Assembly: GCA_943789105.1 (NCBI GenBank)
Contig: CALSSW010000002.1
Span: forward strand, 62,001-126,000
Reading direction: 5' to 3'
Source of the DNA: an uncultured Ulvibacter sp.
Lineage (GTDB): Bacteria; Bacteroidota; Bacteroidia; Flavobacteriales; Flavobacteriaceae
DNA: 64,000 nucleotides
Shown: one piece after another, positions 1 through 10,406 of the stretch
How positions within the stretch are numbered: position 1 is the stretch's first letter
Layout: every line of letters starts with the position of its first letter
The notes under the pieces: model-generated
The model's database searches: none
What the model was told of the DNA's origin: nothing
The model's input: the letters and a program-made list of their open reading frames with translations, nothing else
Translations under genes and position numbers: made by a program

Positions 1-1179
1 GAGATTTATAGGTTTACTAAATTTAGTAATATTTTAAACCTGGCTATTAAACAAACCTTAGTTTTTTTACTGTTGGCTTTTGCGTTTTTTGGTTTCTACT
101 CAGAGTTGCAAAAGCCTGCTATTGCTATTTTAAAATATGTAGTGATGGTGATGGGAGTGGTGTTTTTAATCAAGGTTTCTATTTATTATTTGCTCAAAAA
201 ATACAGGCGTTTGCTTGGCGGGAATCTCAGAAGAGTAGTAATTCTTGGAGCCAATGATAAAACAAAAGAGCTAGAAAACTTCTTTACTCAAAATACTGAA
301 TACGGATACGCTCTTGTAAAAAGATATGACGTACAGCAAGATAAAGAGCAATTCCTTGAAGGAATTTTCAAAGAAATATCTAACAGTAATGTGGATGAGA
401 TTTACGCCTCTGTTAATGCTCTTAGTGATAGTTGTATGGCAAAAGTTATAGATTTTGCAGACAACAATTTAAAAGTTTTAAAATTTCTGCCAGACAACAA
501 AGAGATTTTTGGCAAGAAACTTGACTTTTCATATTATGGATACCTACCCATATTATCGCTAAGAAAAATACCCACAGATGAACCTTTTAACAAATTCATA
601 AAACGAGCTTTTGACATCTTTTTGTCTTTGCTTGTTATTATTTTTATTGTTTCCTGGTTAACTCCCTTACTTGGTATTTTGATTAAACTAGAATCTAAAG
701 GGCCTGTTTTTTTCAAGCAAAAAAGAAACGGTTTAGTCTATAAAGAGTTTTACTGTTATAAATTTAGGTCTATGACGCCAAGTTTAACCGCAGATTTACA
801 TCAAGCAACCAAAGGAGATACTAGGGTCACAAAAGTGGGCCGTATTATTCGTAAAACCAGCATGGACGAATTACCTCAATTTATAAACGTACTCAAGGGA
901 GATATGTCTGTGGTGGGCCCAAGACCTCATATGGTAAGCCATACCCACATGTATGCAGAAAAAATAGACAAATTCATGGTGCGCCACTTTGTAAAGCCTG
1001 GCATTACAGGTTTGGCCCAAGTAAGTGGGTATAGAGGAGAGGTTGAGACAGACACAGATATTATTAACAGAGTAAAGTGTGATATCTTTTATCTAGAAAA
1101 CTGGTCTATTGTGTTGGATCTTAAAATTGTCTTTAAGACCGTTTATAACGCCATTAAGGGAGAAGAAAAGGCCTACTAA
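1..1179 (+). CDS. Exopolysaccharide biosynthesis polyprenyl glycosylphosphotransferase (WcaJ/undecaprenyl-phosphate sugar transferase family), 5' truncated by window edge
   Basis: Frame open from base 1; C-terminal bacterial sugar transferase motifs (KRAFDIFLSL, GPVFFKQKRNG, FRSM, TSMDELPQFINVLKGDMSVVGPRP, KPGITGLAQVSGYRG). Confidence 0.93.
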   Translation, partial: EIYRFTKFSNILNLAIKQTLVFLLLAFAFFGFYSELQKPAIAILKYVVMVMGVVFLIKVSIYYLLKKYRRLLGGNLRRVVILGANDKTKELENFFTQNTEYGYALVKRYDVQQDKEQFLEGIFKEISNSNVDEIYASVNALSDSCMAKVIDFADNNLKVLKFLPDNKEIFGKKLDFSYYGYLPILSLRKIPTDEPFNKFIKRAFDIFLSLLVIIFIVSWLTPLLGILIKLESKGPVFFKQKRNGLVYKEFYCYKFRSMTPSLTADLHQATKGDTRVTKVGRIIRKTSMDELPQFINVLKGDMSVVGPRPHMVSHTHMYAEKIDKFMVRHFVKPGITGLAQVSGYRGEVETDTDIINRVKCDIFYLENWSIVLDLKIVFKTVYNAIKGEEKAY

Positions 1180-1228
1180 AGCTATTTTGAATAGCACCGC
1201 TTTATTTTAAAACACCTAGTAACATCTG

Positions 1229-1258
1229 TTTGCAAACGGCTAATAATTACTATCTTTA
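1229..1258 (+). promoter_or_regulatory. Bacteroidetes-type promoter TTTG-N18-TATCTTTA, 4 nt before the ATG at 1263
   Basis: TTTG at 1229-1232, TATCTTTA at 1251-1258; matches -33 TTTG / -7 TAnnTTTG. Confidence 0.55.
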
Positions 1259-1262
1259 ACTG

Positions 1263-1619
1263 ATGGAAAAGACTTGTCCAGAGTGTGGGGGTAAAATTAT
1301 GGGGCGCGCAGATAAAAAATTCTGTAGTGATGGCTGCCGTAACTCTCACAACAACAGCTTAAATAAAGACAGCAGTAACCTGGTTAGAAATATAAACAAC
1401 CGGTTGCGCAAAAATTACCGCACCTTAAAAATGCTCAATACCAAAGACAAGACCAAGGTAAAAAGAGAAAAGCTGATAAAGCATCAATTTAACTTTAAGT
1501 ACTTTACATCAGAGTATGTTACAAAAACAGGATCTGTCTATCGTTATGTGTATGATCAAGGGTATTTGGAGTTAGAAAATGACTGGATTTTACTTGTCAA
1601 GGTTGATATTACAATCTAA
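1263..1619 (+). CDS. Small zinc-ribbon protein (DUF2116-like N-terminus)
   Basis: CPECGGKIMGRADKKFCSDGCRNSHNN Zn-ribbon motif; promoter directly upstream. Confidence 0.75.
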   Translation: MEKTCPECGGKIMGRADKKFCSDGCRNSHNNSLNKDSSNLVRNINNRLRKNYRTLKMLNTKDKTKVKREKLIKHQFNFKYFTSEYVTKTGSVYRYVYDQGYLELENDWILLVKVDITI

Positions 1620-1666
1620 ACAACGTTCTTGGTTGTCTTTTACTTTAATTTTAAAGATATTACATC

Positions 1667-4009
1667 ATGAAATACATTAGTGACTTAACTTCGTTTGTTG
1701 TTGTGTTATTGTTGGTTTGGCTAAGCTTTGATAGCTTGTTACCCTCTAAGGCAACGTTAGCCACTGCTCCAGATACAGAGTTCTCTGCACAGCGCGCACT
1801 AGTTCCTCTTGTGGAAATTGCAAATGCGCCACACTACCACGGCACCGATGAGCATACCCGTGTACGGGGTTTTATTGTCTCTGAGCTTGAAAAACTTGGG
1901 CTACAAACACAGCTTCAAGAGGCGTTTGTTTTAAGCAATAACAATAAGAGACTTGTAAGGCCAAATAACATTGTTGCCAGGTTAAAAGGAACAGGTACAG
2001 GAAAGTCTCTGGTGCTTTTATCTCATTATGATAGCGCTCTGGTACCCTCTTTTGGAGCAAGTGATGCGGGAAGCGGTGTGGCAACTATTTTAGAGGGTTT
2101 GCGCGCCTATAATGCCAGTGGTAAAAAACCGATCAATGATATTATTGTAGTTTTTACAGATGCAGAAGAGATAGGTTTGGTTGGGGCCTCCCTTTTTGTA
2201 GACAAACATCCTTGGGCAAAAAACGTTGGTCTTGTGCTTAACTTCGAAGCGCGTGGTAGTGGTGGGCCTAGCAATATGATTGTAGAAACCAATGGCGGAA
2301 ACACCAATCTTATTAAAGCCTTTGCAGCAGCAGATGTTTGCTATCCTGTAGCATCCTCTTTGATGTACAGCGTATATAAAATGCTTCCAAACGATACAGA
2401 CTCCACCGTTTTTAGAGAAGACGGTGACATAGAGAGTATGTTTTTTGCCTTTATCGATGACCACTATGACTACCACACTGCCAATGATACGGTAGAAAAT
2501 TTAGATATAGAAACTTTGCAACACCAAGGAAGTTATTTGCTTCCATTGCTACACTATTTTGCAGTTTCAGACCTAAGCACCCTAAAGGCATCGGATGATT
2601 CGGTATATGTAAACATGCCCTTGGTAACATTTATGTACTATCCATTTTCATGGGTTTTGCCAATGCTTTGTCTTGCCTTTATTTTATTTTTTGTAGTCTT
2701 AGGATATGGCTTGTCAAAACACAAGCTAAATCTAGGTGGTCTATTAAAGGGTTTTTCTCCACTACTACTATCTCTTTTAATTTGTGGAGTCCTTGGTTTT
2801 TTTGGTTGGAAATTACTCACCAACATATACCCGCAATACCAAGAAGTACAGCATGGGTTTAAATATAATGGGCATGCCTATATCGGGTTTTTTGTAACCC
2901 TTTGTTTAGCTATTTTATTTAAGATGTACCGCTATTTTGGAAAACGCAACAGTGTTGTAAATCTAGTAGCGGCACCCCTTTTTTTATGGCTAGTTGTTAA
3001 TGTGCTTGTAGGGATATTTTTAAAGGGAGCTGCGTTTTTTATAATTCCTGTGTTTTTTGGACTCCTTAGTTGGTTTTTACTTTTAAAATTTAAAACTCCT
3101 AGCCTAATTGGCATGGCACTACTAGCTGCTCCTGGGGTGTTTTTATTTGCGCCTTTAATCCAGTTTTTCCCTGTCGGGTTGGGCTCAGACCATATTGTTA
3201 TTAGTTGTGTGTTTACTGTATTATTGTTTGGATTATTACTCCCTATTTTTGGGTTTTATAGACTTAAAAAACTGTTGTCTTACCTGTTTTTAGGATTGGC
3301 ATTGGTGTTTTTTATAGTCGCCCATACCCAGAGTTCTTTTTCTGAAATACGCCAAAAGCCAAATAGTTTATCTTACTATAATAATCTAGATACCAAAAAG
3401 GCCTATTGGGTAAGCTATGATAAGATGTTAGACCCCTGGACAAAGCATTATTTGGGGGGAGATCCAAAACCCGCATCAGCGTATATTGAGAGTGCGGCAG
3501 GAAGCAAATACAACACAAGTTATAGCTTTGCTGCAAAGGCGCCGGTTGTGGCCATTCCAGAATTTAAACTAACAATTAACCACGATAGTATCCATGAAGG
3601 CATGCGAAGGGTTGGTTTTACCATATCCCCAAAAAGAGATGCCCATCAAATACGCCTATACACAGACAAGGAAGTTATTTTTTCGTCCCTGCAATTTAAT
3701 GGGGTGAGCGTTCCTATGAGTGATACTTTAAAACAAGGCACTTTAAACAGAGCAACCGATGAACTATTAAGATACTACATTGCAGACTCAGATTCTCTGA
3801 AAGTGTCTTATAGCTTGCCAGAGAATGAGCCTTCACCGACTTTTAAGGTGCTTGAATACGGTTTTGATTTAATGAGCAATCCCCTGCTTAGTGTAAAAGC
3901 AAGAGCAAAAAACATGATGCCTAAACCCTTTATAAATACAGATGCTGTAATCAATAAAAAATCATTTAGTATTCAAAAAGAGAAATACATACAAGACTCC
4001 TTACAATAA
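1667..4009 (+). CDS. M28 family metallopeptidase with multi-TM C-terminal half
   Basis: LLSHYDSALVPSFGASDAGSGVATILE, FTDAEEIGLVGASLF, NFEARGSGGPSNM, DDHYDYHTANDT metal-ligand motifs; several hydrophobic segments after about residue 320. Confidence 0.9.
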   Translation: MKYISDLTSFVVVLLLVWLSFDSLLPSKATLATAPDTEFSAQRALVPLVEIANAPHYHGTDEHTRVRGFIVSELEKLGLQTQLQEAFVLSNNNKRLVRPNNIVARLKGTGTGKSLVLLSHYDSALVPSFGASDAGSGVATILEGLRAYNASGKKPINDIIVVFTDAEEIGLVGASLFVDKHPWAKNVGLVLNFEARGSGGPSNMIVETNGGNTNLIKAFAAADVCYPVASSLMYSVYKMLPNDTDSTVFREDGDIESMFFAFIDDHYDYHTANDTVENLDIETLQHQGSYLLPLLHYFAVSDLSTLKASDDSVYVNMPLVTFMYYPFSWVLPMLCLAFILFFVVLGYGLSKHKLNLGGLLKGFSPLLLSLLICGVLGFFGWKLLTNIYPQYQEVQHGFKYNGHAYIGFFVTLCLAILFKMYRYFGKRNSVVNLVAAPLFLWLVVNVLVGIFLKGAAFFIIPVFFGLLSWFLLLKFKTPSLIGMALLAAPGVFLFAPLIQFFPVGLGSDHIVISCVFTVLLFGLLLPIFGFYRLKKLLSYLFLGLALVFFIVAHTQSSFSEIRQKPNSLSYYNNLDTKKAYWVSYDKMLDPWTKHYLGGDPKPASAYIESAAGSKYNTSYSFAAKAPVVAIPEFKLTINHDSIHEGMRRVGFTISPKRDAHQIRLYTDKEVIFSSLQFNGVSVPMSDTLKQGTLNRATDELLRYYIADSDSLKVSYSLPENEPSPTFKVLEYGFDLMSNPLLSVKARAKNMMPKPFINTDAVINKKSFSIQKEKYIQDSLQ

Positions 4010-4024
4010 TTTTAAAATTTCAGC

Positions 4025-4831
4025 TTGAAAAAAACAATTGCAATTGCAGGGTTAGGTTGGTTAGGGAAACCCCTAGCCCAACACCTTTTATTTTCAGGAT
4101 ACACCGTAAAAGGTTCTGTGACCTCTCAAAGAAAAGCCACGGTCCTAAAGGAAAGTGGCATTGACACCTATGTAATTAATAGCACAGAAGACGGCCTGTA
4201 CGGCGCCGCTCAAGGCTTTCTAAAACAGGTAGACACCTTGGTTATAATGATTCCACCTGGTCTTAGAAAAAATACTGGGGCAGATTATGTCTTAAAAATG
4301 TCTCATTTTTTGTCTGAAATTTTAAAATCTAAGGTGGACAACATTATTTTTATAAGCAGTACTTCTGTTTATAATGATGCCCAAGGAACAGTAACAGAAA
4401 AACAAGTGCCCTTGCCAAAAACCCAGGCGGCAAAGCAATTATTTCAAGTAGAGCAGTTGTTTTTTAACGCCCCTGGAATTAAAACAACTATTGTGCGATT
4501 TGGAGGGCTCATAGGGGGCGCTAGACAGCCTGTAAAATACCTTGCGGGCAGAACAGATTTAGATGGCGGTACTGCGCCGGTAAATCTTATTCACAAAAAA
4601 GATTGTATTGGCATTATCGCTAGTATTATAAAGCAGGATGCATACGGGCATATTTTTAATGCTGCGCACCCAAATCACCCAAAGAAAAAAGAGTATTATA
4701 CTCAAAAAGCAAAGGAATTGGATCTCATTGCTCCAAGGTATTCAAAATCAAAAGATGACATGCCAAGCAAACAGGTTGATTCTATACATCTAGAGGCTAT
4801 TATTGGGTATCGCTTTAAAGAGTCGCTTTAA
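4025..4831 (+). CDS. NAD(P)-binding Rossmann-fold protein, SDR/epimerase-like
   Basis: IAIAGLGWLGKPLAQHL dinucleotide-binding motif; TTG start. Confidence 0.75.
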   Translation: MKKTIAIAGLGWLGKPLAQHLLFSGYTVKGSVTSQRKATVLKESGIDTYVINSTEDGLYGAAQGFLKQVDTLVIMIPPGLRKNTGADYVLKMSHFLSEILKSKVDNIIFISSTSVYNDAQGTVTEKQVPLPKTQAAKQLFQVEQLFFNAPGIKTTIVRFGGLIGGARQPVKYLAGRTDLDGGTAPVNLIHKKDCIGIIASIIKQDAYGHIFNAAHPNHPKKKEYYTQKAKELDLIAPRYSKSKDDMPSKQVDSIHLEAIIGYRFKESL

Positions 4832-4833
4832 GA

Positions 4834-5421
4834 TTACTTGTTATCTGAGGAGGATTTATAATCCGAATACAATCGCTTTTTGAGTACCTGCTTTTCTTTA
4901 CGTTCGTTATTTTTTACGCTATTATCCTGAGTATCTTTTTCAAATTTTTCATTGATTTGGATTATCAAATTTGCAGTTGCCAAATTCATCTCAACTATAG
5001 CTTTCTGCATTGCCAAGGTGTCTAACCTGTCCTTATTAGCTAGTTGTTTTACGATAGCCGCTCTTGTCTTGGTAATGATAACCCTAGCGTAAATGGGCTG
5101 GGTATATAAAGTGTCTGGAATGTTTTTTGTTAAGGAGTCCAACCTTGAAACAAGAAGGTTACTGCGTTGTTGAATTGTTTTTAAACTTGCTTGATTAATA
5201 GCTAAAACCTCTGTAATAAGATCTTCAAAAACAGGCCATTTAGAAATATAATTTTCAGAACTCTCAGAAAAATCTGGCAACATAGTATCTGCTTGACCAA
5301 ATAATTTAGTGTCATCAACTTGATCTATCTGGAGGCTGGAGGCTACTGGTTGATTGTCTATGCAGCTCAATAGAACGAACAGCAGACAGATGCTAGAAAA
5401 AAAAAGAAATTTCAGTTTCAT
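4834..5421 (-). CDS. Hypothetical lipoprotein
   Basis: Signal peptide with lipobox (LLFVLLSC) after internal Met; no recognised domain. Confidence 0.65.
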   Translation of the reverse strand: MKLKFLFFSSICLLFVLLSCIDNQPVASSLQIDQVDDTKLFGQADTMLPDFSESSENYISKWPVFEDLITEVLAINQASLKTIQQRSNLLVSRLDSLTKNIPDTLYTQPIYARVIITKTRAAIVKQLANKDRLDTLAMQKAIVEMNLATANLIIQINEKFEKDTQDNSVKNNERKEKQVLKKRLYSDYKSSSDNK

Positions 5422-5532
5422 AAAAAATGTAATTACCACAAATATACCTTTTCTCTCACAAAGGGCTATTTTCGAGTGTATCTTATTGGCGGTAAATAGT
5501 GCTATATTTACATGAAATATTGACTCTTTAGT

Positions 5533-6471
5533 ATGGAAAAAAGAATTTTAATCATTGGCGCTTCTGGACAAATTGGTAATGAGCTTACTATGTACCTCAG
5601 GGATATATATTCAAATCAAAATGTAATTGCTAGTGATCTTCGAGAAGCTAGTAACCAAGTTATGGAAAGTGGGCCTTTTGAAATCCTTGACGCCATGGAT
5701 GCCCGTGCTATAGAAAAAATAGTAACAGACTATAACATTACAGATGTCTATTTAATGGCAGCGATGTTAAGTGCTACTGCAGAGAAATATCCAATCAAGG
5801 GCTGGGACTTAAACATGAGCTCACTGTTTAATGTATTAAATCTAGCCAAGGACAAGAAAATTAAAAAAGTTTTTTGGCCCTCGAGTATCGCTGTTTTTGG
5901 CCCTACAACACCCAAAACCAACACGCCACAACACACCATTATGGAGCCCGCAACAGTCTATGGAATTAGCAAGCAAACCGGAGAGCGTTGGTGTGAGTAT
6001 TACCACAAACGATATGGAGTGGATGTGCGCAGTATTCGCTATCCTGGACTAATTAGCTATAAAACTCCTCCAGGGGGAGGTACCACAGATTATGCCATTG
6101 AAATCTTCCACAAAGCCTTAAAAGATAAAAAATACACCTGTTTTTTAACGGCTCAAACCACATTGCCTATGATGTTTATGGATGATGCAATTAGTGCCAC
6201 TGTCAATATCATGCTAGCTCCATCACAAAAAATAAAAATAAGAAATGCCTACAATCTTGCAGCATTGAGCTTTAATCCGCAAGAGCTTGCCGCAAGCATT
6301 CAAAAACACATCCCAGATTTTAAAATTGAGTACCAACCAGATTTTAGACAAGCAATTGCAAATTCTTGGCCAGCAAGTATTGATGACGCTTTAGCAAGAA
6401 AAGATTGGGGATGGAAACATCATGTAGATCTTGATAAGATGACCAAAATCATGATTGATAATTTAAAATAA
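5533..6471 (+). CDS. NAD-dependent epimerase/dehydratase family L-threonine 3-dehydrogenase (UDP-galactose-4-epimerase-like type)
   Basis: GASGQIGNEL; PSSIAVFGPTTPKTNTPQ; YGISKQTGE; overall resemblance to SDR-type Tdh. Confidence 0.85.
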   Translation: MEKRILIIGASGQIGNELTMYLRDIYSNQNVIASDLREASNQVMESGPFEILDAMDARAIEKIVTDYNITDVYLMAAMLSATAEKYPIKGWDLNMSSLFNVLNLAKDKKIKKVFWPSSIAVFGPTTPKTNTPQHTIMEPATVYGISKQTGERWCEYYHKRYGVDVRSIRYPGLISYKTPPGGGTTDYAIEIFHKALKDKKYTCFLTAQTTLPMMFMDDAISATVNIMLAPSQKIKIRNAYNLAALSFNPQELAASIQKHIPDFKIEYQPDFRQAIANSWPASIDDALARKDWGWKHHVDLDKMTKIMIDNLK

Positions 6472-6513
6472 AACACTTTAATAAAGAGCGGTTTATTGCA
6501 TAAATTAATGCGC

Positions 6514-6548
6514 ATAAAAAAAGGCAAACGAGATGTTTACCTTTTTTT
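6514..6548. terminator. Bidirectional-looking intrinsic terminator between convergent genes
   Basis: AAAAAAAGGCAAAC / GTTTACCTTTTTTT inverted repeat with one mismatch. Confidence 0.65.
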
Positions 6549-6709
6549 GCCCCAAATTTTACCATGAACTTAACCTACTTATGTTATGGTATAATCCAAA
6601 TGTATAATTATTTTCATACTAACAAAACAACTTCTACAGGTTTTGGATAAAGTGAAATTAAAACCCGACAAACGACTTGTAAATTATGTCATTGTCAACC
6701 AATTAGTGT

Positions 6710-8608
6710 TTAATATGCTCTTTCTGGATTTCCTTCAAAGAAATTAACGTAGGCTCTATTGACAACTCTATTACCTCCGCTAGTTGGATAATCTCCAGTA
6801 AAGTACCAATCTCCTAAATTTTTAGGACACGCCTTATGCAAATCATCTACAGACTGAAATATCAATTTTACTTTGGTAGAAACCCCCTCTTGAGTAATAA
6901 TTTGTGCAATCTTGTCAGATATTTGCTCATCTGTAAAAGGAGCGTATAGGTCTTTAACATGATTAATTACCTCGGTATCCGCAAGCTCAAGTTGCTTTTT
7001 ACACTTATGGTAAATCTCCTCAATAATTACATCTGTACCGTTGTCTTTATGCAACTCTATGGCTGCGTTAAAAGCAACAAGTTTTTCCAACCTAGCCATA
7101 TCAATTCCATAACAATCTGGATAGCGTATTTGAGGGGCAGAAGACACAACTACTATTTGTTTTGGTTGTAAACGATCTAACATGCGTAAGATGCTTTTCT
7201 TTAAGGTGGTGCCCCTTACAATACTATCATCTATAATCACCAAATTATCAGTAGCCTTAACAACACCATAGGTAACATCATACACATGTGCTACCAAATC
7301 ATCTCTACTGCTATCATCTGTAATAAACGTACGTAGCTTAACATCTTTTATGGCTATTTTCTCTGTGCGTATTTTACAAGCCTGTATTTCACGTAGGCGC
7401 TCTGGGGTAAGGGTATTTACCTCTTTTAAAATAGCAGCATTTTTTTGTTTGTTAAGCTCGTTTTGCGCAGCGTCTAGCATTCCGTAAAAAGAGGTCTCTG
7501 CAGTATTTGGTATGAAAGAGAAAACACTGTTTTCTGTGTCATGATTAATGGCAGATAAAACTTTAGGCATAATCAGTCTACCAAGCTCTTTACGTTCTTG
7601 ATAAATTTCGGCGTCACTCCCTCGAGAAAAATAAATACGCTCAAAAGAACAACTCTTTCGCCTTAGTGGGGTTAGTATCTCTGAAATACTCATGCCTCCA
7701 TCCTTTTTAAGAATTAGGGCATTTCCAGGGTCAATTTCTTTTACATCCTCAAAGCCAACATTAAAAACAGTTTGTATCACAGGGCGCTCACTGGCCACAA
7801 CAACAACCTCATCATCTTTATAATAGTATGCCGGGCGTATGCCTGCTGGATCACGTAATACAAAAGCGTCTCCGTGTCCTAAAAGTCCTGCCATGGCATA
7901 ACCACCGTCCCAGTTTTTTGCAGACTTTTTTAGCATCTTCTCTATATTAAGATTCTCAATAATATGAGCAGAGGCTTCCATCTTAGAGAGCCCTTTCTTT
8001 TTTGCTCTCTTATAAAGCTTTGCAACACCTTGGTCTAGGAAATGACCAATGTTTTCTAAAATGGTAATGGTGTCTGCTTTTTCTTTAGGGTGCATTCCTA
8101 GATCAATTAAATTCTGGAATAACTCTGTGGTGTTGGTCATATTAAAATTTCCAGCAATAATAAGATTGCGATGCATCCAGTTATTTTGTCTTAAAAAGGG
8201 ATGTACCGTCTCTACACTATTTCCGCCAAATGTTCCATAACGCACATGCCCTAACATAAGCTCCCCTATGTAAGGAATCTCTTTTTTCTGGGCAGCAACG
8301 TCGTCTTTAATCCCTGGATTTTTTTCAAACTCTGCATTGATACGGCTGTTTATTTGAGCAAAAATATCCTGTATGGGTTGGGGTTTGTTAGACCTAACTC
8401 TACTAATGTAACGCTCTCCTGGTGTTGGGTCTAATTTAATACTTGCAAATCCAGCACCGTCTTGACCACGGTTGTGCTGTTTTTCCATCATTAAATACAT
8501 TTTATTCACTCCGTAAAAAGCGGTGCCGTATTTCTTTTTATAAAATGCCAAAGGTTTTAAAAGTCTAACCATGGCAATACCGCATTCATGTTTTAAGGCG
8601 TCACTCAT
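6710..8608 (-). CDS. purF: Amidophosphoribosyltransferase (class II glutamine amidotransferase + PRTase)
   Basis: HECGIAM N-terminal Cys region; HNRGQDGAG; GHVRYGTFG; PRPP-binding VIIDDSIVRGTTLK. Confidence 0.92.
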   Translation of the reverse strand: MSDALKHECGIAMVRLLKPLAFYKKKYGTAFYGVNKMYLMMEKQHNRGQDGAGFASIKLDPTPGERYISRVRSNKPQPIQDIFAQINSRINAEFEKNPGIKDDVAAQKKEIPYIGELMLGHVRYGTFGGNSVETVHPFLRQNNWMHRNLIIAGNFNMTNTTELFQNLIDLGMHPKEKADTITILENIGHFLDQGVAKLYKRAKKKGLSKMEASAHIIENLNIEKMLKKSAKNWDGGYAMAGLLGHGDAFVLRDPAGIRPAYYYKDDEVVVVASERPVIQTVFNVGFEDVKEIDPGNALILKKDGGMSISEILTPLRRKSCSFERIYFSRGSDAEIYQERKELGRLIMPKVLSAINHDTENSVFSFIPNTAETSFYGMLDAAQNELNKQKNAAILKEVNTLTPERLREIQACKIRTEKIAIKDVKLRTFITDDSSRDDLVAHVYDVTYGVVKATDNLVIIDDSIVRGTTLKKSILRMLDRLQPKQIVVVSSAPQIRYPDCYGIDMARLEKLVAFNAAIELHKDNGTDVIIEEIYHKCKKQLELADTEVINHVKDLYAPFTDEQISDKIAQIITQEGVSTKVKLIFQSVDDLHKACPKNLGDWYFTGDYPTSGGNRVVNRAYVNFFEGNPERAY

Positions 8609-8668
8609 ATTGATTTCCCAGACATCTGGAAATGGTATTAATGATTAATAATTATATGTACATAAAAA

Positions 8669-8688
8669 ACGTCCCAAAAACTGGGACG
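8669..8688 (-). terminator. Intrinsic terminator of the PfkB-family kinase gene
   Basis: CGTCCCA-AAAAC-TGGGACG stem; read on minus strand it is followed by TTTTTT. Confidence 0.7.
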
Positions 8689-8693
8689 CGGTG

Positions 8694-9617
8694 TTATGAT
8701 ACTTCTATTTCGTATTGTGTCAAGCTCTTGAACTTGTGCAAGCGAGAGTCTATCTCATTTTTAGTTAAATTTTCCATGCGCTGTGTGCCAAATTTTTCTA
8801 CGCAAAAAGAAGCCAAGCAAGAACCGTAAATAATGGCTCTTTTCATGCTCTCGAAGCTATAGTCACCGGTTTTTGCTAAATACCCTGTAAAGCCACCTGC
8901 AAAAGTGTCTCCGGCTCCCGTGGGGTCAAACACATCAGCTAGGGGCATTGCTGGGGCATAAAACATCTCGTCTTTATAAAAAATCAATGCGCCGTGTTCT
9001 CCTTTTTTTATCACGACATATTTTGGGCCCATCTCCATGATTATCTTTGAAGCGTTTACCAAAGAGTAGGCTCCAGATAATTGTCTTGCTTCCTCATCAT
9101 TAATGGTAATAGCATCTACCTTAGAGATTACTTTTTTAAGATCATCAAGGGCTATGTCCATCCAAAAATTCATGGTGTCTAAAACAACCATTTTTGGGTC
9201 ATGCATCTGCTCTATTACACTCATCTGTACCATTGGGTGCAAATTTCCTAACATAACCACCTCTGAGTCTTTGTATGAATCTGGCACCACTGGTGTAAAT
9301 GTCTCTAACACATTAAGCTCTGTAGCTAGGGTGTCTCTAGAGTTCATGTCATTGTGGTACTTACCACTCCAAAAAAATGTTTTTCCCTCTTTTACAATTT
9401 CAAGCCCTTGGGTGTTGATGCCTTTGTCTTCCAGCATCTGGATATCTGTTTGCAAGAAATCTCCCCCTACTACAGACACAATAGCTGGATCTATATCAAA
9501 CTGGGCGCTAGAGAGGCCAATATAGGTTGCGGCGCCACCTAAAATTTTATCGGTTTTTCCAAAAGGAGTTTCAATAGCGTCAAAAGCCACGGTTCCTACA
9601 ATAACAAGTTTAGTCAT
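8694..9617 (-). CDS. PfkB family carbohydrate kinase
   Basis: GGAATYIGLSSAQF N-terminus and DPTGAGDTFAGGFTGYL PfkB signature. Confidence 0.9.
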   Translation of the reverse strand: MTKLVIVGTVAFDAIETPFGKTDKILGGAATYIGLSSAQFDIDPAIVSVVGGDFLQTDIQMLEDKGINTQGLEIVKEGKTFFWSGKYHNDMNSRDTLATELNVLETFTPVVPDSYKDSEVVMLGNLHPMVQMSVIEQMHDPKMVVLDTMNFWMDIALDDLKKVISKVDAITINDEEARQLSGAYSLVNASKIIMEMGPKYVVIKKGEHGALIFYKDEMFYAPAMPLADVFDPTGAGDTFAGGFTGYLAKTGDYSFESMKRAIIYGSCLASFCVEKFGTQRMENLTKNEIDSRLHKFKSLTQYEIEVS

Positions 9618-9754
9618 ACAATTATTTACAATAATTAAGGTGTAAATTTAATCAATTAAATGAGAAAAAAGAAGTTTTATTAAACAGTCTAAAACATAAA
9701 TTAAATACTGAAATTTTGATGAGAAAAAAGCCCTAAAACAGGTATCCCTCTTTA

Positions 9755-10396
9755 TTATTTTCTGCCAAAATCTGCAGGAATTTCTCCCCAGGCTTTGGTT
9801 TCCCATTTAACAATAAAAGTGCTGTAAGAATTATTTTTTAGCCATAGCTCTGCCCTAGATATAAGCTCAAAGATGACCTCATTTTTTATTGTTTTTTTTA
9901 ATCTGGTATTGCACTTGTGCTTTTTCACCCAAGCAATAGCAATTCTAGAGTCAGAATAAATAATCCTGTCGCTTTTCTCTTTTTTAAGAAATGCTAAGCC
10001 ATGAACAAGGGCTAAAAATTCTCCTACATTGTTGGTAGCTTGATCAAATGGCCCTTGATGAAATAACTGCCTGTGTGTTTGAGTATCTACAGCTCGGTAT
10101 TCCATACGCCCCGGATTTCCACTACATGCAGCATCTACGGCAATAGAATATAGATTTGGTTGGCCATATTCGGCTTTTTGTGATGGGGTGAGAACTTTGC
10201 TTTTTCCTAGAGTTTTACCTTTATAATCTTGATAGCTTTTATTGTATGCTATTGTAGCTGCAGGCAACGATTCAAAGCTCATATACTGAGCTCCAGAGAC
10301 TCCTTTAATAACGGCTTGACACTCTTTCCAGCTATGGTATATCCCTGCGGGGTTCCCAAGCCAAACAACATAATATTTTTGCTTTTTTTGTGTCAT
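9755..10396 (-). CDS. RNase H1-type ribonuclease with N-terminal viroplasmin/HBD domain
   Basis: YYVVWLGNPAGIYHSWKECQAVIKGVSGAQYMSF HBD; VDAACSGNPG, NNVGEFLAL, YSDSRIAIAWV, ADFGRK RNase H motifs. Confidence 0.88.
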   Translation of the reverse strand: MTQKKQKYYVVWLGNPAGIYHSWKECQAVIKGVSGAQYMSFESLPAATIAYNKSYQDYKGKTLGKSKVLTPSQKAEYGQPNLYSIAVDAACSGNPGRMEYRAVDTQTHRQLFHQGPFDQATNNVGEFLALVHGLAFLKKEKSDRIIYSDSRIAIAWVKKHKCNTRLKKTIKNEVIFELISRAELWLKNNSYSTFIVKWETKAWGEIPADFGRK

Positions 10397-10406
10397 GTGG
10401 GTTAGG

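Noticed and set aside
2090-2476. 128-aa minus-strand ORF inside the M28 peptidase
   Set aside because: Antisense shadow of a well-supported CDS; Cys/Ile/Tyr-rich nonsense composition.
9103-9525. 140-aa plus-strand ORF opposite the PfkB kinase
   Set aside because: Antisense to a gene with clear PfkB signatures; no start context.
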